DNA of 64,000 bases, from assembly GCA_025355645.1 (NCBI GenBank), contig JANXZG010000053.1:1-64000 (forward strand), read 5' to 3'. Shown here one piece after another: positions 8,999 to 17,165 of the stretch (positions are counted from its first letter, which is position 1; each line of letters begins with the position of its first letter). Made by a program: the position numbers and the translations under genes. The notes below the pieces were generated by a model. The model saw only the letters and a program-made list of their open reading frames with translations. It was not told the DNA's origin and made no database searches. This stretch comes from Gammaproteobacteria bacterium. GTDB lineage: Bacteria; Pseudomonadota; Gammaproteobacteria; Steroidobacterales; Steroidobacteraceae.

Positions 8999-9028
8999 TT
9001 GCCTTGGGGCGCTGGGTACTCTTACACT
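8999..9028 (+). promoter_or_regulatory. Candidate sigma-70 promoter for the cytochrome oxidase operon
   Basis: TTGCCT at 8999-9004 and TACACT at 9023-9028 are separated by 18 bp in the 120-bp gap between bioC and the DUF2244 gene. Each hexamer matches four of six consensus bases. This is the first gap long enough for a promoter ahead of the oxidase genes. Proposed from sequence only. Confidence 0.3.
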
Positions 9029-9061
9029 TCGCGCCGCCCTCGGGGAGTTCGATTCTAGGCC

Positions 9062-9529
9062 ATGCAGCAGCGCATTGATCTTGCGCCCAATTGTTCGCTG
9101 ACGGACGCATCGGCGGGGCGGTTTTTTGGTTCGATGGCCGCGATTTCGATGCCGTTGTCGCTGTTTTTTGCCTGGCAGGGATATTGGCCCGTGTTGCTGT
9201 GCTGGGTGCTCGAGATGCTGGCCCTGGGTTTAGCCTTGCAGTTGAGCCTGCGCCGCGCCCGCTACACCCAGACGGTGCTGATCACGGAGGGCCGGGTGCA
9301 ACTGGTCACCCGCACGGCCCGGGGCGAAGTCAGGCAGGAGTTTGCGCGGCATTGGGCGAGAGTTAGACTGCGGGGTCCGCATACGCGCCTGGGATCGAGC
9401 CAGCTGACCATTGAAAGTCATGGCCGCGCCTGCGTGATAGGCAGCTTTCTGACGGACCAGGAGCGCGCGCAGCTTGCCGCGCGACTGCGGGCGATGGTGG
9501 GTGGACAGAATTTTACCGAAGGGATTTAA
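9062..9529 (+). CDS. DUF2244 membrane protein, cytochrome oxidase operon
   Basis: The 155-residue protein has two hydrophobic segments (about residues 20-60, including PLSLFFAWQGYWPVLLCWVL) and a C-terminal soluble part ending in FLTDQERAQLAARLRAMV. This layout matches DUF2244, a family usually found just upstream of coxB in gammaproteobacteria and alphaproteobacteria. Its role is unproven; the context suggests a part in oxidase biogenesis or stability. It precedes coxB by 7 nt. Confidence 0.8.
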   Translation: MQQRIDLAPNCSLTDASAGRFFGSMAAISMPLSLFFAWQGYWPVLLCWVLEMLALGLALQLSLRRARYTQTVLITEGRVQLVTRTARGEVRQEFARHWARVRLRGPHTRLGSSQLTIESHGRACVIGSFLTDQERAQLAARLRAMVGGQNFTEGI

Positions 9530-9536
9530 AATCGAG

Positions 9537-10412
9537 ATGAGCATGATCAGCAAATGGTTTTCCCGGCTCGCCCTGGCGCAAACTGCACTGGCAGCCGCAA
9601 GCGCCGTCGCCGGCACCCCCTCCAGCCTGTCGCCCAACACGTCGAACGGGTACAACCTGCCGCTGGGCGTGACGGAACTGAGCCAGGACATCTACCACAT
9701 CCACATGGAAGTGTTCTGGATCTGCGTTGCCATCGCGGTCGTGGTGTTTGGCGCGATGATCTATTCGCTGGTCAAATTCCGCAAATCCCAGGGCGCGATT
9801 CCGGACACCGCGATGGTTCACAGCACCAAGGTCGAGATCATCTGGACGATCATTCCGGCGCTGATCCTGGTGGTCATGGCGGTGCCGGCGGCCGAACTGA
9901 TTTTGAAGATGGAAGATTCCCGAAATTCCGAAGTCACGATCCGGGTCACGGCGTACCAGTGGAAATGGCAGTACCAGTACACCGGCGCAGGCGAAGGCGT
10001 CGGTTATTTCTCGACGCTCGCGCGCGAGTCGAATTTCGCGCGCCGCCTGGGCTCCGGGATCGACCCGAATTCGGTGGCGAACTACCTGCTGGACGTCGAT
10101 CATCCGCTGGTGATCCCGAGCGGCAAGAAAGTGCGTTTGCTGCTGACCTCGCAGGATGTCATCCACGCCTGGTGGATACCGGACTTCGGTGCCAAGCGCG
10201 ATGCTTTCCCCGGGTTCATCAGCGAGCTGTGGATACTCGTGCATCCGGGCAGCGAGGGTATCTACCGTGGGCAGTGCGCGGCGCTTTGCGGTCGCGACCA
10301 CGGCTTCATGCCGATCGTGGTCGACGTGCGCACCCCGGATGGCTTCGATAAATGGCTCGCAGAGCAGAAAGCCGCGCTGAAACCGGCGCAGACCGCGCAA
10401 GTTCTGAACTAG
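9537..10412 (+). CDS. coxB: Cytochrome c oxidase subunit II
   Basis: A 291-residue aa3-type subunit II that accepts electrons from cytochrome c through the binuclear CuA centre. An N-terminal signal-like segment precedes two transmembrane helices (about 48-70 and 90-110). The aromatic electron-entry patch is AYQWKWQYQY, and CuA ligands lie in VIHAWWIPDFG and in QCAALCGRDHGFM (two Cys near 247 and 251, His, Met). There is no fused cytochrome c domain, so this is not a caa3 enzyme. The ATG at 9537 is chosen for the GAAGGGA site 12 nt upstream; a second ATG two codons later is possible. Confidence 0.95.
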   Translation: MSMISKWFSRLALAQTALAAASAVAGTPSSLSPNTSNGYNLPLGVTELSQDIYHIHMEVFWICVAIAVVVFGAMIYSLVKFRKSQGAIPDTAMVHSTKVEIIWTIIPALILVVMAVPAAELILKMEDSRNSEVTIRVTAYQWKWQYQYTGAGEGVGYFSTLARESNFARRLGSGIDPNSVANYLLDVDHPLVIPSGKKVRLLLTSQDVIHAWWIPDFGAKRDAFPGFISELWILVHPGSEGIYRGQCAALCGRDHGFMPIVVDVRTPDGFDKWLAEQKAALKPAQTAQVLN

Positions 10413-10443
10413 ACAACGTACTTCTCAAGAGAGCTCTTCCACC

Positions 10444-12054
10444 ATGGCTTATGCAAGCACCGCTCACGACGCTCACGACGATCACCATGACCAGCCGGTA
10501 AAAGGCTTCAAGCGCTGGCTGTATGCGACCAACCACAAGGACATCGGCACGATGTACCTGGTATTCGCGATGATCATGTTCTTCGTCGGCGGCTTCATGG
10601 CCATGCTGATTCGCGCCGAGCTGTTCAAGCCGGGCCTGCAACTGATGCAGCCGGAATTCTTCAACCAGATGACCACGAACCATGCGCTGGTCATGATCTT
10701 TGGCGCCGTCATGCCAGCCTTCGTGGGGCTGGCGAACTGGATGATTCCGCTGCAGGTCGGCGCGCCCGACATGGCGCTGCCGCGCATGAACAACCTGAGC
10801 TTCTGGATCCTGCCGTTCGCATTCACGCTGCTGCTCGGGACCTTCTTTGTGCCCGGCGGCATGCCCGCAGGCGGCTGGACGATGTATCCGCCGCTGATCC
10901 TGCAGACCGGCGCTGCGTTCCCGATGCTGATATTCGCCGTCCACCTGATGGGCGCCTCCTCGATCATGGGCGCGATCAACGTGATCGTCACGATCCTGAA
11001 CATGCGCACCCCCGCCATGACGCTGCTGAAGATGCCGCTGTTCGCCTGGACCTGGCTGATTACGGCCTACCTGCTGATCGCCGTGATGCCGGTGCTCGCG
11101 GGCGCAGTCACGATGTTGCTGACGGACCACTTCTTCGGGACCAGCTTCTTCAACGCGGCCGGCGGCGGCGATCCGTTGATGTTCGAGCACATCTTCTGGT
11201 TCTTCGGGCACCCGGAGGTGTACATCATGATCCTGCCGGCCTTCGGTATCATCTCGGAGATCCTGCCGACGTTCTCGCGCAAGCCGCTGTTCGGCGCCAC
11301 CTCGATGATCTACGCAGTCGCCTCGATCGCGTTCCTGTCTTTCATCGTGTGGGGCCATCACATGTTCGCCGACGGCATGCCGATGGCGGCGCAGCTGTTC
11401 TTCATGATGTCGACGATGCTGATCGCGGTGCCGACCGGCGTGAAGGTGTTCAACTGGACCGCGACGATGTGGCGCGGCTCACTGAGCTTCGAACCGCCGA
11501 TGCTGTTTGCGATCGGCTTCCTGTTCATGTTCTCGATCGGCGGCTTCTCGGGGCTCATGCTTGCGATCGTGCCTGCCGACTTCCAGTACCAGAACTCCTA
11601 CTTTGTCGTGGCGCACTTCCACTACGTGCTGGTGCCGGGGGCCATATTCGGCATCATGGCGGCGGTCTACTACTGGCTGCCCAAGTGGACCGGCGTGATG
11701 TACAGCATGACGCTGGCGAAATGGCATTTCTGGCTGTCGACGGTCTTTGTCAACGTGCTGTTCTTTCCGCAGCATTTCCTTGGGCTTGCGGGCATGCCGC
11801 GCCGCATCCCGGATTACGCGGTGCAGTTCGCCGACTGGAACATGGTGTCGTCGATCGGCGGATTTGGCTTCGGGCTGTCGCAGCTGCTGTTCGCCTACCT
11901 CGTGATCCGCTGCATGCGCGGTGAGGGCAAGAAGGCCACCGCGGCCGTATGGGACGGCGCGATGCAACACGGGCTCGAGTGGACGCTGCCGTCACCGCCG
12001 CCCTATCACAGCTTCACCACCCCGCCCGACCTGCCGCACCAGGTGCACCTGTAA
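10444..12054 (+). CDS. coxA: Cytochrome c oxidase subunit I (aa3 type)
   Basis: The 536-residue catalytic subunit of the proton-pumping oxidase, with about 12 transmembrane helices. CuB/heme a3 ligands are present: HPEVYI (about 256-261, with the cross-linking Tyr and the type A1 Glu), WGHHMF (about 303-306) and VAHFHYV (about 390-395). The D-channel block APDMALPRMNN is intact. Together these indicate an A1-type heme-copper oxidase. The N-terminus is unusually His/Asp-rich (HDAHDDHHDQP). The ATG at 10444 is the only sensible start. Its stop overlaps the start of the next small gene. Confidence 0.96.
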   Translation: MAYASTAHDAHDDHHDQPVKGFKRWLYATNHKDIGTMYLVFAMIMFFVGGFMAMLIRAELFKPGLQLMQPEFFNQMTTNHALVMIFGAVMPAFVGLANWMIPLQVGAPDMALPRMNNLSFWILPFAFTLLLGTFFVPGGMPAGGWTMYPPLILQTGAAFPMLIFAVHLMGASSIMGAINVIVTILNMRTPAMTLLKMPLFAWTWLITAYLLIAVMPVLAGAVTMLLTDHFFGTSFFNAAGGGDPLMFEHIFWFFGHPEVYIMILPAFGIISEILPTFSRKPLFGATSMIYAVASIAFLSFIVWGHHMFADGMPMAAQLFFMMSTMLIAVPTGVKVFNWTATMWRGSLSFEPPMLFAIGFLFMFSIGGFSGLMLAIVPADFQYQNSYFVVAHFHYVLVPGAIFGIMAAVYYWLPKWTGVMYSMTLAKWHFWLSTVFVNVLFFPQHFLGLAGMPRRIPDYAVQFADWNMVSSIGGFGFGLSQLLFAYLVIRCMRGEGKKATAAVWDGAMQHGLEWTLPSPPPYHSFTTPPDLPHQVHL

Positions 12055-12173
12055 TGATGCACGAGGAGCGCGACAAACGCGGCGTGCGCAGTGCGGCGCT
12101 TTTGTGGATGGCGGTCGCGCTGGTGTTTTATTTCGGTTACATCCTCGTGTCGGTTTATCGCGCCCGGCACTGA
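12054..12173 (+). CDS. Small single-pass membrane protein of the oxidase operon
   Basis: A 39-residue protein whose ATG at 12054 overlaps the coxA stop (TAATG); a second ATG follows directly. A charged N-terminus (HEERDKRGVR) leads into one helix, SAALLWMAVALVFYFGYILV. Proteins of this size, position and layout between coxA and ctaG are often annotated as cytochrome oxidase small assembly proteins in beta- and gammaproteobacteria; the function is inferred from position. It ends 3 nt before ctaG. Confidence 0.75.
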   Translation: MMHEERDKRGVRSAALLWMAVALVFYFGYILVSVYRARH

Positions 12174-12176
12174 GCC

Positions 12177-12731
12177 ATGCCGGACCAGGACCCGAAGCGG
12201 CGTGACAACCGCAGCCTGATCCGCGGGCTCGTGCTGATGACGGCCGGCAGTTTTGCGTTTGGCTGGGCCCTGGTTCCGCTCTACGATGTGTTCTGCAGGA
12301 TCTCGGGCCTCGGCAATCCGGAGGCCCGGGCGACCGCGGCAACGATTGTCAGCGAAAATGTCGACCAGAACCGCCTCGTCACGGTCGAATTCATGTCAAA
12401 CCCCGCCTCGAACGGCAGCTACGAGTTCCATCCGCTGGCCGCATCAATGCAGGTGCACCCGGGCAAGCTGTATGACACGAAGTTCTATGCCAAGAACCTG
12501 ACCGGCGCGCCCTCCACCGCCCAGGCGGTGCCGAGCATCGCGCCCGGCATTGCCGCGAAGTACTTCCACAAGACCGAGTGCTTCTGCTTCACCCCGCAGA
12601 AATTTGGCGCGGGCGAGGGTCGCGAGATGCCGGTGCGCTTCATCGTCGACCCGCAGCTGCCCGCCAACGTGGACAAGCTGACGCTGTCGTACGTCTTTTA
12701 CGACACCACGCAGACGACCGCGCAACCGTGA
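12177..12731 (+). CDS. ctaG: Cytochrome c oxidase assembly protein CtaG/Cox11
   Basis: The 184-residue copper chaperone delivers copper to the CuB site of subunit I. One N-terminal membrane anchor ([20 protein letters not shown]) precedes a periplasmic beta-sandwich domain, and the copper-binding CFCFTPQ motif lies near residue 138, followed by MPVRFIVDP. Length and motifs are typical of Cox11. It is placed between coxA and coxC in the conserved gene order. Confidence 0.95.
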   Translation: MPDQDPKRRDNRSLIRGLVLMTAGSFAFGWALVPLYDVFCRISGLGNPEARATAATIVSENVDQNRLVTVEFMSNPASNGSYEFHPLAASMQVHPGKLYDTKFYAKNLTGAPSTAQAVPSIAPGIAAKYFHKTECFCFTPQKFGAGEGREMPVRFIVDPQLPANVDKLTLSYVFYDTTQTTAQP

Positions 12732-12792
12732 CTAAGCTCGTTTAAACTGGCTCACATCGACTTTTTTGACTAACGACAGAGACCCAAGAACC

Positions 12793-13680
12793 ATGGCGCA
12801 GGCGCACGCTCACGAGGCAAGCAAGTACTACATCCCCCACGGCAGTCCCTGGCCCATCTATGCGGCCGTGACGCTGTTCACCGTGATGCTGGGCGCCGTC
12901 TCCACGCTGAACGAGTGGTTGCCTGCCTATTCCCTGATACCCGGCTTCGTGATGCTGGTGTTCCTGTTCATCTTCTGGTTCCGCACTGTGATCGGCGAGA
13001 GCCAGGCGGGCATCTACAACGCCGGCGTCGATCGCTCGTTCCGGCTGGGGATGATGTGGTTCATTTTTTCCGAAGTCATGTTCTTCGCGGCTTTTTTCGG
13101 CGCTCTTTTTTATGCCCGCACGCTCGTCGTGCCCTGGCTCGCCGGCGATGGCACGAAATACCTGACCAAGTTGCTGCTGTGGAAGGACTACCAGGGTGGC
13201 TGGCCGACCAACGGCCCGGCGAGCATCTCCCCGCGCGCGAACGGCAGCTTCGAGACGATCCCGGCCCTGGGGTTGCCCGCCGTCAACACGGCCATCCTGC
13301 TCACGAGCGGCGTGACCATCACGATCGCGCATCATGCGCTGCTCACGGGACATCGCACGCGCCTCGCGATATTCCTGGCGGCAACTTTCCTGCTCGGCTT
13401 TACGTTCGTCGGCCTGCAGGCGACCGAGTATCACGAAGCCTATACCGAGCTCGGCCTGCAGCTCGGAACCGGCATCTACGGATCGACCTTCTTCATGCTG
13501 ACCGGTTTCCACGGCCTGCACGTCACGATCGGCGCGATCATGCTCGTGGTGATCTGGTTCCGGGTCCTGAACGGGCATTTCACGCCCAAGAGCCATTTTG
13601 CGTTCGAGGGCGTCGCCTGGTACTGGCACTTCGTCGATGTGGTGTGGCTCGGCCTGTTTATCTTCGTCTACTGGCTGTAG
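12793..13680 (+). CDS. coxC: Cytochrome c oxidase subunit III
   Basis: A 295-residue seven-helix inner-membrane subunit that stabilises the catalytic core. Landmarks are FSEVMFFAAFFGALFYAR, the QATEYHEAYTE block, GSTFFMLTGFHGLHV and the C-terminal WYWHFVDVVWLGLF. The N-terminus contains a short His-rich stretch (AQAHAHEASKYYIPHGSPWP). The ATG at 12793 is preferred because the sequence from there matches the family; an in-frame TTG nine codons earlier is the alternative. It ends 10 nt before the end of a converging gene. Confidence 0.95.
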   Translation: MAQAHAHEASKYYIPHGSPWPIYAAVTLFTVMLGAVSTLNEWLPAYSLIPGFVMLVFLFIFWFRTVIGESQAGIYNAGVDRSFRLGMMWFIFSEVMFFAAFFGALFYARTLVVPWLAGDGTKYLTKLLLWKDYQGGWPTNGPASISPRANGSFETIPALGLPAVNTAILLTSGVTITIAHHALLTGHRTRLAIFLAATFLLGFTFVGLQATEYHEAYTELGLQLGTGIYGSTFFMLTGFHGLHVTIGAIMLVVIWFRVLNGHFTPKSHFAFEGVAWYWHFVDVVWLGLFIFVYWL

Positions 13681-13690
13681 CACCGCGCGC

Positions 13691-13900
13691 TCAGCGCAGG
13701 TGCGACGGGTCGATCCAGCCCAAGTAGTAGCCGATGATCAGTAGCGCGAACAGCGCCACGGACAATCCGATGCGCCACGCCAGCGCCTTGACCATTTTGC
13801 CATCGTCACCGCTGCGGCTGCCCGACAGGTGGTACAGCGCCTTGGCAAGACTGACCAGGATCAGCGCCAGCAGCCCGATTACGACATACTTGAACGCCAT
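13691..13900 (-). CDS. DUF2909 twin-transmembrane protein
   Basis: The 69-residue protein has two hydrophobic helices (residues about 3-24 and 45-65) joined by a charged loop (SGSRSGDDGKMVKALAWRIG) and ends GYYLGWIDP. This matches DUF2909, small twin-transmembrane proteins that recur on the opposite strand between coxC and SURF1 in gammaproteobacterial oxidase loci. The role is unknown. A perfect TATAAT lies just upstream of its ATG, so its mRNA may have almost no leader. Confidence 0.8.
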   Translation of the reverse strand: MAFKYVVIGLLALILVSLAKALYHLSGSRSGDDGKMVKALAWRIGLSVALFALLIIGYYLGWIDPSHLR

Positions 13901-13906
13901 CTGAAG

Positions 13907-13912
13907 ATTATA
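13907..13912 (-). promoter_or_regulatory. Perfect -10 hexamer in front of the DUF2909 gene
   Basis: On the minus strand TATAAT occupies 13912-13907, only 6 nt before the DUF2909 ATG at 13900. A start about 7 nt downstream of the -10 would fall at the first base of the start codon. No good -35 is seen 16 to 18 bp upstream. The whole gap between this gene and divergent SURF1 is 14 bp. Confidence 0.35.
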
Positions 13913-13914
13913 TC

Positions 13915-14649
13915 GTGTCGCTTCACATCGGATCGCGCATCTTTGCTCCCTCGCCGTGGCTCACGCTCGCGATGCTTGCCGCGCTCGCGCTGTTTCTATC
14001 ACTCGCTCGCTGGCAGCTGCGCCGCGCCGATGACAAGCAGGCACTCGCAGATGCGTTCACGACCGGCGCGGGCTCCACGGTCATCGTGACGGGCAGCACT
14101 GCGGCGCAGCCTCGCTACCAGCACATCGAAGTACACGGCCGTTACGATACCGACCGGCAGGTGCTGGTCGATAACATAGTTAGCGCCGACGGGCGCGCGG
14201 GCTACTACGTGCTGACACCATTCGCGCTCGACGGCGGTGGCTGGTTGATGGTCAATCGCGGCTGGGTGCCGGTAGGGCGCAGCCGCAAGGTAAAGCCGGA
14301 CGTCACGGTCGGCGCCGATCAACGCGTGGTGCACGGCCGCGCCGATCATCTGCCGGCGCCCGGGATCCGCATGGGAACGGCAGCACCGCTCAGCGCGCCC
14401 TATCCGGCGCTCGCCAATTTTCCAACGCTTGCCGACCTCTCATCGCTGTACGGGATCGCCGACTGGTCGCCCGCGACGCCGGTGCTGCTGCTCGACCAGG
14501 GCGAGGCCGATGGCTACTTGCGCGCTTGGTCGCCGCCGGGCCTTTCACCGCTGCGCCACTTAGGCTACGCGGTGCAGTGGTTCGGGCTTGCCCTCGCGCT
14601 GATCGTGATCTATGTCGTGACGAATTTGAAGCGGGTCGCCCATGCGTGA
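13915..14649 (+). CDS. SURF1 family cytochrome oxidase biogenesis protein
   Basis: The 244-residue inner-membrane protein has one N-terminal helix (PWLTLAMLAALALFLSLARWQL), a periplasmic domain with VLVDNIVSADGRAGYYVLTPF and MVNRGWVPVGRSR, and a second C-terminal helix after PLRHLGYAVQWFGLAL. These are the SURF1 (Shy1) signatures; the family helps insert heme a into subunit I. The start is the GTG at 13915, 15 nt from the divergent DUF2909 ATG. Its end overlaps the next gene by 8 nt. Confidence 0.93.
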   Translation: MSLHIGSRIFAPSPWLTLAMLAALALFLSLARWQLRRADDKQALADAFTTGAGSTVIVTGSTAAQPRYQHIEVHGRYDTDRQVLVDNIVSADGRAGYYVLTPFALDGGGWLMVNRGWVPVGRSRKVKPDVTVGADQRVVHGRADHLPAPGIRMGTAAPLSAPYPALANFPTLADLSSLYGIADWSPATPVLLLDQGEADGYLRAWSPPGLSPLRHLGYAVQWFGLALALIVIYVVTNLKRVAHA

Positions 14650-15223
14650 GCGCCGAAATTCTCGATCGAGGCGACTGCTGATCGGACTCGCGGTGCTGTT
14701 TTTCGCGCCGCTCGCGCTGTCATTTTACCTGTATTACGGCCATAGCCGCTTCCAGCCCAGCCACCACGTCAATCACGGCGCGTTGATCGAGCCGGTGCGG
14801 CCGATGCCAGCGCTGTCACTGCCGCTGCTGGGTGGTGCATACACGGCGGCGGATTTCCTGCAGCACAAGTGGACGCTGCTGTACGCAAGCCGCGGCGACT
14901 GCCGCGATATTTGCCGCCAGAAACTTTACGACACCCGCCAGGTCCGGGTTGCGCTCGATCGGGACATGGGCCGCGTGCAGCGCGTCCTGATCGCCGATGC
15001 CGATTGTTGCGAGGCGCAGTTCCTGCAACGCGAACAGGCGGACCTGATCGTGGTGCGCGCCGCGGACGCTGCCCCACTGCTCGCGGCCCTGCCGCAAGGC
15101 GCGGGCGCGCTTTATATCATCGATCCGCTGGGCAACCTGATGATGGCGTACGCGCCGGACGCGCCGGCGAAGGGACTGCTCGACGATATGAAGCGCCTGC
15201 TCAAGCTCTCGCACGTCGGCTGA
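14642..15223 (+). CDS. Membrane-anchored Sco-like thioredoxin-fold protein
   Basis: The 193-residue protein has one N-terminal membrane anchor (LLIGLAVLFFAPLALSFYLYY) and a periplasmic domain with a CRDIC motif (CxxxC, near residue 90) in WTLLYASRGDCRDICRQKL. It ends with YIIDPLGNLMMAYAPD, which parallels the C-terminal part of Sco1/SenC. CxxxC is the copper site of Sco proteins. The distal Sco histidine is not evident in a recognisable HxxxxP context, so copper transfer is unproven. Gene position between SURF1 and ctaA matches poorly named oxidase-biogenesis proteins of gammaproteobacteria. No other Sco gene is present in this locus. Confidence 0.7.
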   Translation: MRERRNSRSRRLLIGLAVLFFAPLALSFYLYYGHSRFQPSHHVNHGALIEPVRPMPALSLPLLGGAYTAADFLQHKWTLLYASRGDCRDICRQKLYDTRQVRVALDRDMGRVQRVLIADADCCEAQFLQREQADLIVVRAADAAPLLAALPQGAGALYIIDPLGNLMMAYAPDAPAKGLLDDMKRLLKLSHVG

Positions 15224-15226
15224 TTG

Positions 15227-16240
15227 ATGCGCGCGCATGAACGCCTGCTCTGGTTTCGCCGCCTGGCGCTCGCCGCTGCCCTGCTAGCCGCGGCCGTCGT
15301 GGTACTCGGCGCGTGGGTGCGCCTGACCGCGGCGGGACTCGGATGCCCCGACTGGCCAGGCTGCTATGGACATGCGCTGCCGCAGGCGAGCCCGGAGCTC
15401 GGCCGCGACTTTGCCAAGGCCCTGCATGAGATGGTGCACCGCTATTTCGCGGGCACCTTGATCCTCGCGATCAGCACGCTGCTCGCCTGGGCGTTTGTGA
15501 ATCGCAGCGACCCGGCGCAGCCGCGCGCAATTCCGGCGGCGCTGTTCCTGGTGGTCTGCCTGCAGGGAGCGCTGGGCGCACTGACCGTCACGCTGCGGCT
15601 CACCCCAATGATCGTGACCGCTCACTTGCTCGGCGGGCTTACCACGCTCGGGCTGCTGTTCTGGCTGTCGCTGAGCCCCGAGCGCGAGAACCTCTCGGCA
15701 GCAGAGCGGCCGCTGCGGGCATTTGCAGTCGCAGGACTTTGCGTGCTGGCCGTGCAGATCGCGCTCGGCGGCTGGACCAGCAGCAATTACGCGGCCATAG
15801 CCTGCCCCGATTTTCCGACCTGCCAGAATTCCTGGTGGCCCCCGATGGACTTCGCGGATGCTTATCGCCCGTCGCAGCGGGCCGGCATCGATTACGAAGG
15901 CGGCGTGCTGGCGCAGCCGGCGCGAGTCGCGATCCACTTTACGCATCGGCTTGGCGCGCTGGTGACGGGACTTACATTGATGACGCTCGCGAACCTTGCG
16001 TGGCGGCGCGCCCGTTCACGCCGGCTGAAGCTGGCGGCTGCATGGCTGGCGCTCGCCGTCTGCGTGCAGATTGCGCTCGGGATCGCGACGGTCCGGTGGG
16101 CCGTGCCACTCGCGCTTGCGACACTGCATAACGCCGGCGCCGCGCTGCTCGTGCTCGCCATCGCGAACCTGCTGCGAACACTCTGGCCGAGGCCGGCCGC
16201 CGACGTGTTACCCTTGCGCGATGTCGAGCTTGCCCGGTAG
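15227..16240 (+). CDS. ctaA: Heme A synthase (Cox15/CtaA)
   Basis: A 337-residue eight-helix membrane enzyme that oxidises the C8 methyl of heme O to the formyl of heme A. Conserved His-bearing blocks are HEMVHRYFAG (about 66), VTAHLLGG (about 130), IHFTHRLGAL (about 238) and TLHNAGAAL (about 300). Cysteine pairs sit in GCPDWPGCYG and ACPDFPTCQN. The ATG at 15227 is used; a TTG one codon before overlaps the upstream stop. Its final 20 nt overlap ctaB, its partner enzyme. Confidence 0.94.
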   Translation: MRAHERLLWFRRLALAAALLAAAVVVLGAWVRLTAAGLGCPDWPGCYGHALPQASPELGRDFAKALHEMVHRYFAGTLILAISTLLAWAFVNRSDPAQPRAIPAALFLVVCLQGALGALTVTLRLTPMIVTAHLLGGLTTLGLLFWLSLSPERENLSAAERPLRAFAVAGLCVLAVQIALGGWTSSNYAAIACPDFPTCQNSWWPPMDFADAYRPSQRAGIDYEGGVLAQPARVAIHFTHRLGALVTGLTLMTLANLAWRRARSRRLKLAAAWLALAVCVQIALGIATVRWAVPLALATLHNAGAALLVLAIANLLRTLWPRPAADVLPLRDVELAR

Positions 16241-17147
16241 AGCGCCCACGGACACACCGCCGATCGTCGCGGGCGGTGATGGTGGATGGCGCGATTACCT
16301 CGAGTTGACCAAGCCCAAGGTCAGCCTGCTGATCGTGTTCACGGCGATTGTCGGCATGGTGCTGGCCGTCCCCGGCATGGTGCCCTTAGGCCCTCTGCTG
16401 CTGGGCTCCATCGGCATCGCGATGGCCTCGGGCTCCGCCGCTGCGTTCAACCACATCCTGGATCAGCGCATCGACGCACAGATGGGCCGCACCAAGCGCC
16501 GCCCGCTGCCGAGCGGGCACCTGCAGGAAAACCAGGCGGTGCTGTTTGCGGCGCTGCTCGGCATAAGCTCGGTCATCGTGCTGACCCTCGGCGTCAATGT
16601 CCTGACTGCCGCGCTGACATTTTTATCGCTGATCGGCTATGCGATCGTGTACACACTGTGGCTCAAGCGCGCGACGCCGCAGAACATCGTGATCGGCGGC
16701 GCCGCAGGCGCTGCGCCACCGGTGCTTGGCTGGGCAGCCGTGACCGGCCACGTCGAGCCGCAGGCACTGCTGCTGTTTTTGATCATCTTCGCGTGGACAC
16801 CGCCGCATTTCTGGGCGCTCGCGATCGCGCGCCGCGACGATTACGCCCGGGTCGGCATCCCCATGCTGCCGGTGACGCATGGCATTGCCTATACACGGCT
16901 GCAGATCCTGCTGTACACCATCCTGATGATCCTGACGACACTGTTGCCATGCCTCGTTAACATGAGTGGCGTGATTTACCTGGTCGTCGCTACCTTGCTG
17001 AATGCCCGCTTCATGTACTTCGTCTGGGTATTGAACCAGGGCGTGCGCGCGGACTTCCCGATCCGCACATTCAGGTATTCGATCACGTACCTGACGTGGC
17101 TGTTCGCCGCGATGATTGTTGACCACTACTTCCTGTGGAAGATCTAA
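16221..17147 (+). CDS. ctaB: Protoheme IX farnesyltransferase (heme O synthase)
   Basis: A 308-residue UbiA-superfamily membrane enzyme that farnesylates heme B to heme O. The Asp-rich motif is NHILDQRIDAQMGRTKRRPL (about 77-96) and the second conserved region is ARRDDYARVGIPMLPVTHG. The ATG at 16221 lies within the end of ctaA, giving a 20-nt overlap. The gene closes the oxidase operon, whose products together cover copper delivery, heme O/A synthesis and all three core subunits. Confidence 0.95.
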   Translation: MSSLPGRAPTDTPPIVAGGDGGWRDYLELTKPKVSLLIVFTAIVGMVLAVPGMVPLGPLLLGSIGIAMASGSAAAFNHILDQRIDAQMGRTKRRPLPSGHLQENQAVLFAALLGISSVIVLTLGVNVLTAALTFLSLIGYAIVYTLWLKRATPQNIVIGGAAGAAPPVLGWAAVTGHVEPQALLLFLIIFAWTPPHFWALAIARRDDYARVGIPMLPVTHGIAYTRLQILLYTILMILTTLLPCLVNMSGVIYLVVATLLNARFMYFVWVLNQGVRADFPIRTFRYSITYLTWLFAAMIVDHYFLWKI

Positions 17148-17165
17148 GGCCTGGCCGGGCAGCGA

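Noticed and set aside
8942..9061. GTTCGATTC near 9046, resembling the T-loop of a tRNA
   Set aside because: The flanking bases do not form a T-stem, and no acceptor, D or anticodon arm could be built upstream. Treated as chance.
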